From the NCBI RefSeq assembly GCF_021952865.1, contig NZ_CP040792.1, positions 2,604,001-2,668,000 on the forward strand: 64,000 nucleotides of DNA, read 5' to 3'. Position numbers and translations under genes: made by a program. Below, piece by piece: positions 45,426 to 55,541 of the stretch. The notes beneath the pieces were generated by a model that was given only the letters and a program-made list of their open reading frames with translations, did not search any database and was not told the DNA's origin. Source of the stretch: Clavibacter californiensis (GTDB lineage Bacteria > Actinomycetota > Actinomycetes > Actinomycetales > Microbacteriaceae). Position 1 is the stretch's first letter, and every line of letters starts with the position of its first letter.

Positions 45426-46812
45426 TCAGCCGCCGAGCGCGCCGCCGCAGCGGTGCAGCGCGGTCGCGAGGGCGTCGATCTCGGCGCGGGCGGACTCCGC
45501 CCGGACGGACGGATCCACGTCCTCCGCCCAGATCGTGAACGCGACCTCGGTGCCGTCCTCCGCGTCGGCGATGCCGGTGAGGCCGTGCATGCGCTCGAGC
45601 GTGCCCGTCTTGCCGCGGATCCGGCCGGCCGCCGCGTCCGCCTCGCCCGTGAAGCGGCCGCCCTCCGCGAGCGTGCCCGTGCGCCCCGCGACCGCGAGAC
45701 CCGCGTCGACGATGGCGAGGTCGCCGCGGTGCTCCGCGATGCGCACCATCAGCCGCGTGAGGAGCGCGGCGGGGACGCGGTTCGCGTCCGAGAGGCCCGA
45801 GCCGTCGACCAGGACCACCCCGTCGGTCGGCAGGTCGAGGTCCGCGAGGGCGGCGGGCGTGCCGCGCTGGATGTCCGCGGCTGCGCTGCCCGCGCCCGTC
45901 TCGATCGCGACCAGCCGCGCGAGGGTCTCGGCGAGCGTGTCGTCGGAGTGGGTGAGCATGTAGCCGACGAGGTCGCGGACGGGTGCGGACTCCACAGTGC
46001 CGAGCACGGCGGATCCGGGTGCCGCGGTCACGAGCGGGCCGTCGGCCGCCACGTCGTCGCCGAGGAGCGCCGCGAAGGCATCGGCCGCGCGCGCGACGGC
46101 CCTCTCGCCGCGGCGCGAGTAGGGCTCGGCCGGGTCGTCGCGGTCGCCGTCGATCATGAGCGCCGTGATGTTCGACATGGATCCCCCCCCGCCGCGCCTC
46201 GAGCGGCCACTCCGGCAGCCAGGCGGGCCCGGTGAACAGGCTGCTGTCGACCTGGAGGCGGCGGACGGGGACGCCGGCGAGGTCGGGATCGGCGCGTCGG
46301 GCGTCGAGCACCTGGCGCGCGAGGTCGTCGAGGTGCGGGGCGTCGGGGTAGACGCCGTCGGTGCCGGACGGCAGTCGGCTGAGCGTGGGATCGCCGCCGC
46401 CGATGAGGACGACCGTGTCGGCGCGCGCGCCCTGGACGACGCGCGTGGTGATGCGGCGGTCGGGGCCGAGCGCCTCGACGGCCGCCGCGGCGGTGAGGAC
46501 CTTCATGGTGCTGGCGGTCGCGGCCGGCTCGTCGCCGCGCACGTCGAGGACGTCGCGTCCCGCGTCGCCGTCGACCTCCGCGGCCGAGAGATGGAGCGTG
46601 CCCGTGGACCAGCCGCCCGTCAGAGCGTCGACCGTGCAGGACGCGGGATCCGCCGAGGTCCCGCCCGCGGGCGACGGGAGGATCCCGGTGGCGAGACCGA
46701 CGCCGACCACCGCGGTCGCGACGACGGCCGCGAGCACCGCGTCGCGACGACGACGGACGGACCGGGAGCGACCCGGCGGTCGTCGGGCGGGCGCGGGACG
46801 GGATCCGGTCAT
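45426..46812 (-). pseudogene. dacB: PBP4-type D-alanyl-D-alanine carboxypeptidase, frameshifted
   Basis: Peptidoglycan D,D-carboxypeptidase/endopeptidase (S13 family) split by one base. The first frame (from ATG 46812) has an N-terminal membrane anchor (about 25-45), the SxxK motif STMK at 101-104 and runs to LPEWPLEARR. The second frame (45426-46178) picks up at SNITALMIDGD with the SDD-x-LAE motif and the KTG box RGKTGTLERM. An eight-G run at 46183-46190 lies exactly at the switch; with seven G the two halves join as one protein of 461 residues. It may be a real mutation, a slippery site or a sequence error. TACCCT lies 6 bases before the ATG. Confidence 0.88.
46183..46190 (-). repeat. Eight-G homopolymer at the frameshift
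   Basis: CCCCCCCC on the plus strand (G8 in the coding sense) inside the carboxypeptidase gene; one base too many for the open frame. Confidence 0.9.
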
Positions 46813-46818
46813 GTCCCC

Positions 46819-46824
46819 AGGGTA
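46819..46824 (-). promoter_or_regulatory. -10 element, D,D-carboxypeptidase gene
   Basis: TACCCT, 6 bases before the ATG at 46812; leaderless layout. Confidence 0.55.
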
Positions 46825-46936
46825 GGAAACGGCCGGGCCGGGCACCTCGGCCGCGGGTGCCGACGCGCTCCGTCGCGGGGACGAGCGGGACGAGCGCGAG
46901 CCCGAGCGGCCCGACCTCGCGTGGCCGGCCCCGGCT

Positions 46937-47569
46937 TCAGCGCTGGATGCCGCCCTGGCGGCCCGACTCGGCCCACGCGAGCGCGCGCGTGACGACGCGC
47001 TCGCTCACGTCGAGCACGCGCGCGATCTCCGCGGTGTCGCGCCCCTTCGAGCGCTCCTCGACGGCGATCTGCAGCTTGCGACGCGTGATGCCCTTGGGCA
47101 GCGACGGGAGGGCGGGCGCGGTGGGCGTCGCGGGGGCGGCCTCGGGGGTGCCCTCCGGTGCGGATCCCGCGGACCGGTCGGCGGACCGCCTGCGGTGCCG
47201 CTCGGCCTCCGTCGTCGTCTCCACCGTCGCGAGCGCGAGCGTGGCCGCGAACAGCCCGCGGCCGGCCGCGGTGCCGGCCTCCAGCCCCTCGCGGATGGCG
47301 CGGAACGCGATGCCCCGCGCCTCGAGCCCGTTGAGGATCCGCACCACGTCTGCGACGCCCGGCCCCAGCCGGTCGAGGCTCACGACGAGGAGCTCGTCGT
47401 TCTCGCGGAGGTAGTCGAGCGCGTCCTGGAGGCCGGGGCGCGGGGCCCTGCGGCCTCCGGCGACGTCGACGAAGATCCGCTCGCAGCCGGCCGCGTCGAG
47501 GGCGTCGACCTGGTCCTGGTACGGCTCCTCGGAGCGCGCGACGCGGACGTACCCGACGAGCGTGGTCAT
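46937..47569 (-). CDS. Resolvase-like protein lacking catalytic residues
   Basis: 210 residues with the serine-recombinase N-terminal fold (GYVRVA, RRAPRPGLQDAL, LLVVSLDRLG) and a C-terminal helix-turn-helix (KGITRRKLQIAVEERSKG, ARVLDVSERVVTRAL). The catalytic Ser position (RVS in active enzymes) is Ala11, and the second active-site Arg after LDRLG is Pro70; Arg44 and Arg67 remain. It is therefore unlikely to cut DNA and may be a DNA-binding regulator. GGGAGG lies upstream of the ATG at 47569. No inverted repeats or other mobile genes nearby. Confidence 0.8.
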   Translation of the reverse strand: MTTLVGYVRVARSEEPYQDQVDALDAAGCERIFVDVAGGRRAPRPGLQDALDYLRENDELLVVSLDRLGPGVADVVRILNGLEARGIAFRAIREGLEAGTAAGRGLFAATLALATVETTTEAERHRRRSADRSAGSAPEGTPEAAPATPTAPALPSLPKGITRRKLQIAVEERSKGRDTAEIARVLDVSERVVTRALAWAESGRQGGIQR

Positions 47570-47623
47570 GCGTCCTCCCTCATGCGCTGCCTCCCCCTGC
47601 GTGCGCCCCCGCGTCACGCGACG

Positions 47624-47654
47624 ACGGACGGGCGCCCATGCGGCGCCCGTCCGT
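47624..47654 (-). terminator. Terminator after DUF3072 gene
   Basis: Perfect 13-bp stem ACGGACGGGCGCC with a 5-base loop, 17 bases after the stop. Confidence 0.75.
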
Positions 47655-47670
47655 CCCGTTCATGCGTCGA

Positions 47671-47949
47671 TCAGCTCGCGTCGTCGGACTGCGGCGACGC
47701 CGTGTCCTTCTTCTCCTGCAGGCGCTCGATCTGCTCGCTCGCCTCCGCCTTGTTGAGGTCGGCGGGGATCTCCTCGCCGGCCTGCGTGGCGAGCGAGTCG
47801 AGGTAGCTGCGCTGCGCGCCCGTCATCGGCTCGTCGCCCGTGACCCACGTGCTCGGGTCCTTCTCGGCGCTCTGCGGCGGCGTGGGGGTGGAGGAGCCGA
47901 GCATCTCCTTCTCGTCGCCGCCTGTGGTGTCCTGGTTCGCATCGCTCAT
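47671..47949 (-). CDS. DUF3072 small acidic protein
   Basis: 92 residues. The core MTGAQRSYLDSLATQAGEEIP-type segment followed by LNKAEASEQIERLQ defines DUF3072, a small soluble actinobacterial family of unknown function. The first 40 residues are polar and probably disordered. GAGGAGG before the ATG at 47949 and TAGCGT at 47978-47983 as a likely -10. Confidence 0.88.
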   Translation of the reverse strand: MSDANQDTTGGDEKEMLGSSTPTPPQSAEKDPSTWVTGDEPMTGAQRSYLDSLATQAGEEIPADLNKAEASEQIERLQEKKDTASPQSDDAS

Positions 47950-47977
47950 GGTGGTGCCTCCTCGTGTGGTGCCTCCG

Positions 47978-47983
47978 ACGCTA
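47978..47983 (-). promoter_or_regulatory. -10 element, DUF3072 gene
   Basis: TAGCGT, 28 bases before the ATG; leader contains the RBS. Confidence 0.45.
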
Positions 47984-48050
47984 CTCGCGACCGGCGACAC
48001 CGGACGGGTGCCGGAGTCGTCCTCGACGCCGGGCGGCTAGCTCCGGATCG

Positions 48051-49256
48051 TCAGCCGCGGGCGCCGCGCAGGAGCGCATCGCGGTGCTCGGTGACGGCGC
48101 GCAGCAGGCGCCGCTCGTCGTCGAGGTGCCCGGCCTCGGATCGGCCGGACGCGGCGGGCCGCTCCGAGAGCATCCGCTGGCGGGCGAACGCGAGCCGCGT
48201 GGCGTCGCGCGTGAACAGGCTCATCGCCCGGCCCGCCTCGCCGCCGCGCGTGCGCGCCCACAGCCGGGCCCGACGGCGACCCTGCCAGGTGCTCAGCATC
48301 TCGACCTCGGCGGGCGTGAACCAGCCGACGGCCGCGTACTCCCGGAGGCGGCGGCGCGTGAGGTGGATCTCGTAGCGGCGCAGGAGGATCACGACCGTCA
48401 CGAGGAACGCGAAGATCGGCACCTGCAGCAGCACGTAGAAGGAGAGGAAGTCGCCCGTGATGGTGACGCCCGTGTTCCAGAGGGCGTGCAGCACGATGGC
48501 GCCGACCAGCCCGAGCGCGCCGAACCCGAGCGCCGCACCCGGACCGCGGCGGGCGCCGTAGCCGATCGCGATGCCGGTGATCATGGTGAAGGTCACGTGC
48601 GCGAACGGCGAGAACAGGCCGCGCAGCACGAAGGTGCCGACGAGCGTGCCCGTGGTGCCCGACACGAGCGGGCCGCCGAAGTAGACGATGTTCTCCGTGA
48701 AGGCGAAGCCGGCCGCGATGGTGGCGCCGTAGACGACGCCGTCCACCGGGCCGTCGAAGTGCCGGCGCGCGACCCAGAAGATGAGGAGCAGCCCGATCGC
48801 CTTCGCGGACTCCTCGACGACGGGCGCCTGGACGGCGAGCTGCAGGAACTCGGTGTAGCGCGTGGGCACGCCGATCGCGAGGCGCGCGTACTGCGCGACG
48901 AGGTCGAACAGCAGCGCGATCGCCACCGACGCGGCCGCGCCCCACAGCAGCGCGAACAGCAGGGCGAGCCGCGGCTCGGGCTCCCAGCGGTCGACCCAGC
49001 GGATGGCGAGGAGCACGCCGGCGAGCGGGATCAGGGCGAGGAGCGCGCAGATCGCGACGGCCTGGATCCCGAGGCTGAGCACGAGGTACGCCGCGACCAC
49101 GAGGCCGACGAGCAGCAGCACCGCGACGCCCACGACGCCGAGCACGGCGGACGCGGTGATGCGCGACGACGCGCGCGGCGCGGGCAGCTCCATGGACGGC
49201 GGGGGCGAGGCCGGCGAGGGACGGTGGACGGTCACGGGGATGGACGGGTCGGTCAC
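48051..49256 (-). CDS. PrsW-family intramembrane metalloprotease
   Basis: 401 residues with about nine membrane segments. The motifs of the PrsW/CPBP group are in order: VVEESAKAIG (Glu-Glu), AFTENIVYFG and the histidines in LFSPFAHVTFT and IVLHALWNTG. PrsW cleaves an anti-sigma factor in B. subtilis; no sigma/anti-sigma pair is nearby here. The C-terminal 100 residues are basic and cytoplasmic. GTG start, with TAGGCT at 49289-49294 as a likely -10. Confidence 0.9.
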   Translation of the reverse strand: MTDPSIPVTVHRPSPASPPPSMELPAPRASSRITASAVLGVVGVAVLLLVGLVVAAYLVLSLGIQAVAICALLALIPLAGVLLAIRWVDRWEPEPRLALLFALLWGAAASVAIALLFDLVAQYARLAIGVPTRYTEFLQLAVQAPVVEESAKAIGLLLIFWVARRHFDGPVDGVVYGATIAAGFAFTENIVYFGGPLVSGTTGTLVGTFVLRGLFSPFAHVTFTMITGIAIGYGARRGPGAALGFGALGLVGAIVLHALWNTGVTITGDFLSFYVLLQVPIFAFLVTVVILLRRYEIHLTRRRLREYAAVGWFTPAEVEMLSTWQGRRRARLWARTRGGEAGRAMSLFTRDATRLAFARQRMLSERPAASGRSEAGHLDDERRLLRAVTEHRDALLRGARG

Positions 49257-49288
49257 GACGGCCCTCTCTTCGGCGGATCGGCTCCGCC

Positions 49289-49294
49289 AGCCTA
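49289..49294 (-). promoter_or_regulatory. -10 element, prsW-like gene
   Basis: TAGGCT, about 33 bases before the GTG at 49256. Confidence 0.4.
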
Positions 49295-49359
49295 GCGAGG
49301 GGAGGGCCCGCCGTCCGGGTCGGATCGGCGCGTGGACACGCGACCGGATGGCCGCCTGG

Positions 49360-49399
49360 TCAGGCCGATCTGCCGGGGTTCAGGCCGCCCTGCTGGGGT

Positions 49400-49419
<20 letters not shown>
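49360..49419. repeat. Three 20-bp tandem repeats spanning a stop codon
   Basis: Three copies of a 20-mer beginning TCAGGC on the plus strand, each about 80% alike. In the coding sense every copy reads like the gene end, NPGKAA-stop, NPSRAA-stop, NPGRSA-stop; only the first is in the gene. Confidence 0.8.
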
Positions 49420-50824
<1,405 letters not shown>

Positions 50825-50831
50825 GCGATCC

Positions 50832-50837
50832 ACCCTA
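50832..50837 (-). promoter_or_regulatory. -10 element, FAD-linked oxidase gene
   Basis: TAGGGT, 7 bases before the ATG at 50824; leaderless layout. Confidence 0.6.
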
Positions 50838-50881
50838 GGTCGCGCGCCCCCGCGGTCGCGGGCGTCGGGCAGGCTGGGGGC

Positions 50882-51817
50882 ATGGACTACCCCGGCGCCG
50901 TCGCGCACGTCGACCGCACGGTGCTCGAGGTGCCCGCGCCCTTCGACGGCGGCGGCGTGATCCGCTTCCTCTCCTGGCACGCGGTCACGGGCGCCGAGGA
51001 GGGCGACGCGACGTCGTTCACGCAGTCGGCGCGACTCGCGCACGGCGCGGGGACGGTGACCGTGCGGCTGCTCGAGGCCGAGCCGGGCGATGACGCGGCC
51101 ACGCGCGTCGAGGTGACCACCCGCGTCGAGCACGCGGCCGACGCCGCGGAGCTCCTCGCCGGCACGCGGCGCCTCCTCGGCCTCGACGTGGACGCCGCCC
51201 GCATCGACGCCGACCTCGCCCGCGACCCCGCGCTCGCCGCCGCCGTGCGCGCGACGCCCGGCCTCCGCATCCCCGGCACGCTGGATCCGCGGAGCACGCT
51301 CTTCCGCACCATCGTCGGCCAGCAGATCTCCGTCGCCTCCGCCCGCGCCACCCATGGCCGCATGACCGCCGACCTCGGCGAGGACCTGCCCGCATCCGTC
51401 GCGCACGGATCCGTCACCCGGCTGCCACCGACCGCCGCCCGCATCGCCCGCGACGGCGCCGAGCTGCTGCGCGGTCCGGCCCGGCGCACGGCCACGCTGA
51501 TCCGCACCGCCGAGGCCCTCGAGACCGGCGAGCTGGTGATCGAGCACGGCATGCCCCGTATGGAGCTCCGGGCCGCGCTCGTCGCCTTCCACGGCGTCGG
51601 ACCGTGGACGGCCGACTACGTCGCGATGCGCGCGCTCGGCGAGCCGGACATCCTGCTCTCCGGCGACCTCATCGTCCGCCGCGGGGCAGCCGCGCTCGGG
51701 CTCCCCGACGAGGCCCGCGCCCTCGACGCGCGCGCCGCCGCGTGGTCGCCGTGGCGCTCCTACGCGACCCTGCACCTCTGGCGCGTGATGACCGATCGGA
51801 TGCCGGTCGCGGGCTGA
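50882..51817 (+). CDS. AlkA-like DNA-3-methyladenine glycosylase
   Basis: 311 residues. The N-terminal half is an AlkA_N-type domain; the second half is the HhH-GPD fold with TIVGQQISVASARA and HGVGPWTADYVAMRALG, and the catalytic Asp in DILLSGDLIV. Removes alkylated bases for base-excision repair. The HhH part is that of Ada-AlkA fusions but no Ada domain is present. CAGGCT 6 bases before the ATG is close to the leaderless pattern but lacks TA. It ends 3 bases from the convergent ku stop. Confidence 0.92.
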   Translation: MDYPGAVAHVDRTVLEVPAPFDGGGVIRFLSWHAVTGAEEGDATSFTQSARLAHGAGTVTVRLLEAEPGDDAATRVEVTTRVEHAADAAELLAGTRRLLGLDVDAARIDADLARDPALAAAVRATPGLRIPGTLDPRSTLFRTIVGQQISVASARATHGRMTADLGEDLPASVAHGSVTRLPPTAARIARDGAELLRGPARRTATLIRTAEALETGELVIEHGMPRMELRAALVAFHGVGPWTADYVAMRALGEPDILLSGDLIVRRGAAALGLPDEARALDARAAAWSPWRSYATLHLWRVMTDRMPVAG

Positions 51818-51820
51818 CGC

Positions 51821-52888
51821 CTACGCGCTCTTCCGCTCGGTAGGAGGCTCCTTCTTCGTGGCGGCCTTCTTGGTCATGGCGGCCTTCTTGGTCGTGCTCG
51901 ACTTCTTCGCCGTGCCCGACTTCTTCGCGGTCGTGGAGCGCGAGGACTTCGACGCCGACTTCGCCGTGCCCTTCGCGGCGGCGCTCTTCCCCTCGCTGCC
52001 CGTCTTCGCCGATGCGGCGGACGCCTTCCCCTTCGCGGGCGCCTTCCGCGAAGGAGCGTTGCGCGACGGCGCCTTCTCCGCCCCGGATCCCCCGCCGCGG
52101 CTCCGCTCGATGCTCCGCTTCAGCGCGTCCATGAGGTCGAGCACCTCGCCGCCCTCGCCCTCGTCGTCGTCCGCGTCGCCCTCCCCGAACGTCGCGTCGG
52201 TGTCGAGCGAGTCACCCTGGGCGAGCTTCGCGTCGATCAGGGTCTTCAGCTGCTCCTGGTACTCGTCGCCGAACTTCGACGGGTCGAAGTCCTCCGCGAA
52301 CCCCTCCACGAGCTGCGCCGACATCTTCAGCTCCCGCGGCGAGACCTTCGGCGCCGCGTCGAGCGACGGGAAGTCGGCCTCGCGCACCTCGTCGTCCCAG
52401 AGGAGGGTCTGCAGCATGAGCACGTCGCCGCGCACGCGGAGCGCCGCGAGCCGGGTGCGCTGGCGGAGGGTGACGTGCACGATCGCCGTGCGGTCGGTCT
52501 CCTGCAGCGTCCGGCGGAGGAGCGCGTACGACTTCGGGCTCGACGAGTCGGGCTCCAGGAAGTAGCTGCGGTCGAGCATCACGGGATCGATCTGGTCGCT
52601 CGGCACGAACTCGACGACGTCGATCTCGCGGCTCCTCTCCTCCGGGAGGCTCGAGAGGTCCTCCTCGGTGATCACGACCGTGCGGTCGCCGTCGTCGAAC
52701 GCCTTGTCGATGTGGGCGTAGTCGACGACCTTGCCGCACACCTCGCAGCGGCGCTGGTACCGGATCCGCCCGCCGTCCGCGTCGTGCACCTGGTGCAGCG
52801 GCACGTCGTGGTCCTGCGTCGCGCTGTAGACCTTCACGGGCACGTTGACGAGGCCGAAGGTGACGGCGCCCTTCCAGATGGCTCTCAT
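51821..52888 (-). CDS. ku: Non-homologous end-joining protein Ku
   Basis: 355 residues. Residues 1-260 are the bacterial Ku core (start RAIWKGAVTFGLVNVPVKVYSAT shortened here; KLSLVELMDALK-type region VLDLMDALKRSIE). The last 90 residues are a Lys/Ala/Ser-rich tail with repeated KKA or KKS units, of the kind that helps Ku bind or thread DNA ends. ATG at 52888. The divergent ligD starts 36 bases away, so both share a promoter zone. Confidence 0.95.
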   Translation of the reverse strand: MRAIWKGAVTFGLVNVPVKVYSATQDHDVPLHQVHDADGGRIRYQRRCEVCGKVVDYAHIDKAFDDGDRTVVITEEDLSSLPEERSREIDVVEFVPSDQIDPVMLDRSYFLEPDSSSPKSYALLRRTLQETDRTAIVHVTLRQRTRLAALRVRGDVLMLQTLLWDDEVREADFPSLDAAPKVSPRELKMSAQLVEGFAEDFDPSKFGDEYQEQLKTLIDAKLAQGDSLDTDATFGEGDADDDEGEGGEVLDLMDALKRSIERSRGGGSGAEKAPSRNAPSRKAPAKGKASAASAKTGSEGKSAAAKGTAKSASKSSRSTTAKKSGTAKKSSTTKKAAMTKKAATKKEPPTERKSA

Positions 52889-52924
52889 GGATCCAGTGAA
52901 CACCGGCAGGGCCATGCTGGAGCG

Positions 52925-55453
52925 ATGGCGGGGACGAAGCAGCAGGTCGAGGTCGACGGGCACCGGATCGCGCTCACGAACCTCGACAAGGTGCTGTACC
53001 CGGCCACCGGCACGACCAAGGGCGACGTCATCGCGTACTACGCCGCCATCGCGCCGCACATGCTGCCGCACCTCCGCGACCGGCCCGTGACCCGCAAGCG
53101 GTGGGTCGACGGCGTCGGCACCGACGAGTCGCCGGGGAAGATGTTCTTCCAGAAGGACCTCGACGCGCACACGCCGGAGTGGGTGCAGCGGCGGGCGATC
53201 CAGCACCGCGACCACGCGAACGACTACCCGCTCGTCGGCGACGTCGCGACGCTCACCTGGCTCGGGCAGATCGCGGCGCTCGAGCTGCACGTGCCGCAGT
53301 GGCGCTTCGGCCGCACGGGCGACGTGCGCCGCCCCGACCGGCTCGTGCTCGACCTCGACCCTGGCCCGGGCACCGGCCTCCCCGAGTGCGTCGAGGTCGC
53401 GAAGGCGGCGCGGGCGATCCTCCGCGACATGGGCCTCGACCCGTACCCGGTGACGAGCGGATCCAAGGGGATCCACCTCTACGCCGCGCTCGACGGCAGC
53501 CACGACGCGGATGCGATCTCCGAGGTCGCGCACGAGCTCGCCCGCGCGCTCGAGGCCGACCACCCCGACCTCGTCGTCAGCGACATGAGGAAGGCGCTGC
53601 GCGAGGGCAAGGTCCTCGTCGACTGGAGCCAGAACAACCCCGCGAAGACCACGGTCGCGCCGTACTCGCTGCGCGGGCGCTCCCGGCCGATGGTCGCCGT
53701 GCCGCGCACCTGGCGCGAGCTCGCGTCGCCGACGCTCCGGCACCTGGAGCTGGACGAGGTCGTCGCGCGGATGCGGAAGCGTCGGGATCCGCTCGCCCCC
53801 GTCGAGGAGGGCCACCGCGAGAGCCTCGAGCCGACGCGCGAGCGGCTCGCGGGCTTCGCGCGGAAGGAGCCCGACGCCGACGCGCCCGCCGACGACCGCC
53901 TCGCGACCTACCGGTCCAAGCGCGACGCCGCCAAGACGAGCGAGCCCGTGCCGGCGGAGTCGCCCGCGCCCTCGGAGGGCCGCTCCTTCGTGATCCAGGA
54001 GCACCACGCCCGCGCGCTGCACTGGGACTTCCGGCTGGAGCACGACGGCGTCCTCGTGAGCTGGGCCCTCCCCAAGGGCGTGCCCACCGAGCACGGCACG
54101 AACCACCTGGCGGTGCAGACCGAGGACCACCCTCTGGAGTACGGATCCTTCGAGGGCACGATCCCCGCGGGCGAGTACGGCGGCGGCGAGGTCACCATCT
54201 GGGACGCGGGCACCTTCGAGCTGGAGAAGTGGCGCGACGGCGAGGAGGTCATCGCGACGCTGCACGGCACGGGCGACGGCACCGGCATCGACGGGCCCCG
54301 GCGGTACGCGCTCATCCACACGGGCGGGCACGGCAAGGCCGACGCGAACTGGCTGATCCACCTGATGGAGCCGGCGGACGCGCCGGCGAAGGCGCACGCG
54401 AAGGCGCACGCGAGGCCGGCACGGCCCGCGGCGCTCGCGAAGGCCGGCGGACGCACGCGCGTCGGCGCGCGGCGGAAGGGCGGATCCGCGTCCGCTCCCG
54501 CACCCATGCTCGCCACGGCCGCGACCGGTGCCGGCCTCGACCCCGCCGAGGAGTGGGCGGTCGAGATGAAGTGGGACGGCTACCGCGCCATCGCCGTCGT
54601 CGCCGACGGCCGGGCGACCATCACGAGCCGCAACGGCGTCGACCTCACGCCCGCCTTCCCCGAGCTCGCTGAGCTGCCCGACTCCCTCGACGTCGACGCC
54701 GCCGTGCTCGACGGCGAGATCGTCGTGCTGGGCGCGGGCGGCCGCCCCGACTTCGGCCTCCTGCAGACCCGCCTCGGCCTCACGGGCGAGAAGGAGATCG
54801 CGCGCGCCCGGAAGGCCGCGCCCGTGCACCTCATGCTCTTCGACGCGCTCGCGATCGGCGACCGCGTGCTCGTGGAGGAGCCCTACCGGGATCGCCGTGC
54901 CGCGCTCCTCGACGCGGTCCGGTCGCCGGGCCGCCGGCGGATCCAGGTCCCGCCCGCCTTCGACGGCGACCTCGACGGGGCGCTCGCCACCAGCCGGGAG
55001 CTCGGACTCGAGGGCGTCGTCGCCAAGCGCGTCGACGCGCCCTACGAGTCGGGCCGCCGGTCGAGCGCATGGATCAAGATCAAGCACCATCGGACGCAGG
55101 AGGTCGTGGTCGGCGGGTGGCGGCCCGGATCCGGCGGCCGCGCATCCGGCGTCGGCTCGCTGCTGGTCGGCGTCCCCGGCCCCGACGGCCTCGCGTACGC
55201 GGGCCGCGTCGGCACGGGCTTCACCGAGCGCGACCTCGCCGAGGCGCTCCGCCGCTTCCACCCGCTCGCCCGCAAGACCAGCCCATTCGCCGACGTGCCC
55301 GCCGCCGACGCCCGCGACGCGCACTGGATCACGCCCCGCCTCGTCGGCGAGGTCGAGTTCGCCGAGTGGACCTCGACGGGCCGCCTCCGCCAGGCGTCGT
55401 GGCGCGGCTGGCGGCACGACAAGTCGCCCGACGAGGTCGTCCGCGAGGACTGA
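52925..55453 (+). CDS. ligD: ATP-dependent DNA ligase LigD (polymerase, phosphoesterase and ligase domains)
   Basis: 842-residue NHEJ enzyme. Domain order is as in mycobacteria: a primase-like polymerase (about 5-290, with LVLDLDPG), a 3'-phosphoesterase (about 350-500, with FVIQEHHARALHWDFRLEHD-type motif, shortened), an Ala/Lys linker, and a ligase (about 535-842) with the KxDG motif EMKWDGYR, Lys near 549, and the downstream GVVAKR and WIKIKH motifs. It works with Ku. ATG at 52925; GGAG is very close, and CATGCT lies 6 bases upstream. Confidence 0.95.
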   Translation: MAGTKQQVEVDGHRIALTNLDKVLYPATGTTKGDVIAYYAAIAPHMLPHLRDRPVTRKRWVDGVGTDESPGKMFFQKDLDAHTPEWVQRRAIQHRDHANDYPLVGDVATLTWLGQIAALELHVPQWRFGRTGDVRRPDRLVLDLDPGPGTGLPECVEVAKAARAILRDMGLDPYPVTSGSKGIHLYAALDGSHDADAISEVAHELARALEADHPDLVVSDMRKALREGKVLVDWSQNNPAKTTVAPYSLRGRSRPMVAVPRTWRELASPTLRHLELDEVVARMRKRRDPLAPVEEGHRESLEPTRERLAGFARKEPDADAPADDRLATYRSKRDAAKTSEPVPAESPAPSEGRSFVIQEHHARALHWDFRLEHDGVLVSWALPKGVPTEHGTNHLAVQTEDHPLEYGSFEGTIPAGEYGGGEVTIWDAGTFELEKWRDGEEVIATLHGTGDGTGIDGPRRYALIHTGGHGKADANWLIHLMEPADAPAKAHAKAHARPARPAALAKAGGRTRVGARRKGGSASAPAPMLATAATGAGLDPAEEWAVEMKWDGYRAIAVVADGRATITSRNGVDLTPAFPELAELPDSLDVDAAVLDGEIVVLGAGGRPDFGLLQTRLGLTGEKEIARARKAAPVHLMLFDALAIGDRVLVEEPYRDRRAALLDAVRSPGRRRIQVPPAFDGDLDGALATSRELGLEGVVAKRVDAPYESGRRSSAWIKIKHHRTQEVVVGGWRPGSGGRASGVGSLLVGVPGPDGLAYAGRVGTGFTERDLAEALRRFHPLARKTSPFADVPAADARDAHWITPRLVGEVEFAEWTSTGRLRQASWRGWRHDKSPDEVVRED

Positions 55454-55528
55454 CCGGCGCGCGCGCAGGTGCGGCGGACCTTCCCATGCACGTTATGACC
55501 GCAACCTCGCCCGTCCACGCGCGCCCGA

Positions 55529-55534
55529 TACGCT
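55529..55534 (+). promoter_or_regulatory. -10 element, FAH-family gene
   Basis: TACGCT, 7 bases before the ATG at 55542; leaderless layout. Confidence 0.6.
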
Positions 55535-55541
55535 CGGGGTC

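Noticed and set aside
45115-46845. 576-residue reading frame through the carboxypeptidase region as one protein
   Set aside because: After the eight-G tract it becomes Arg/His-rich shadow sequence; the KTG half lies in the other frame.
46937-47569. Mobile element or prophage around the resolvase-like gene
   Set aside because: No inverted repeats, transposase, phage genes or tRNA target nearby, and catalytic residues are missing.
52889-55417. N-terminal extension of ku by about 840 residues
   Set aside because: It reads the antisense of ligD; the true Ku start is MRAIWKGAV at 52888.
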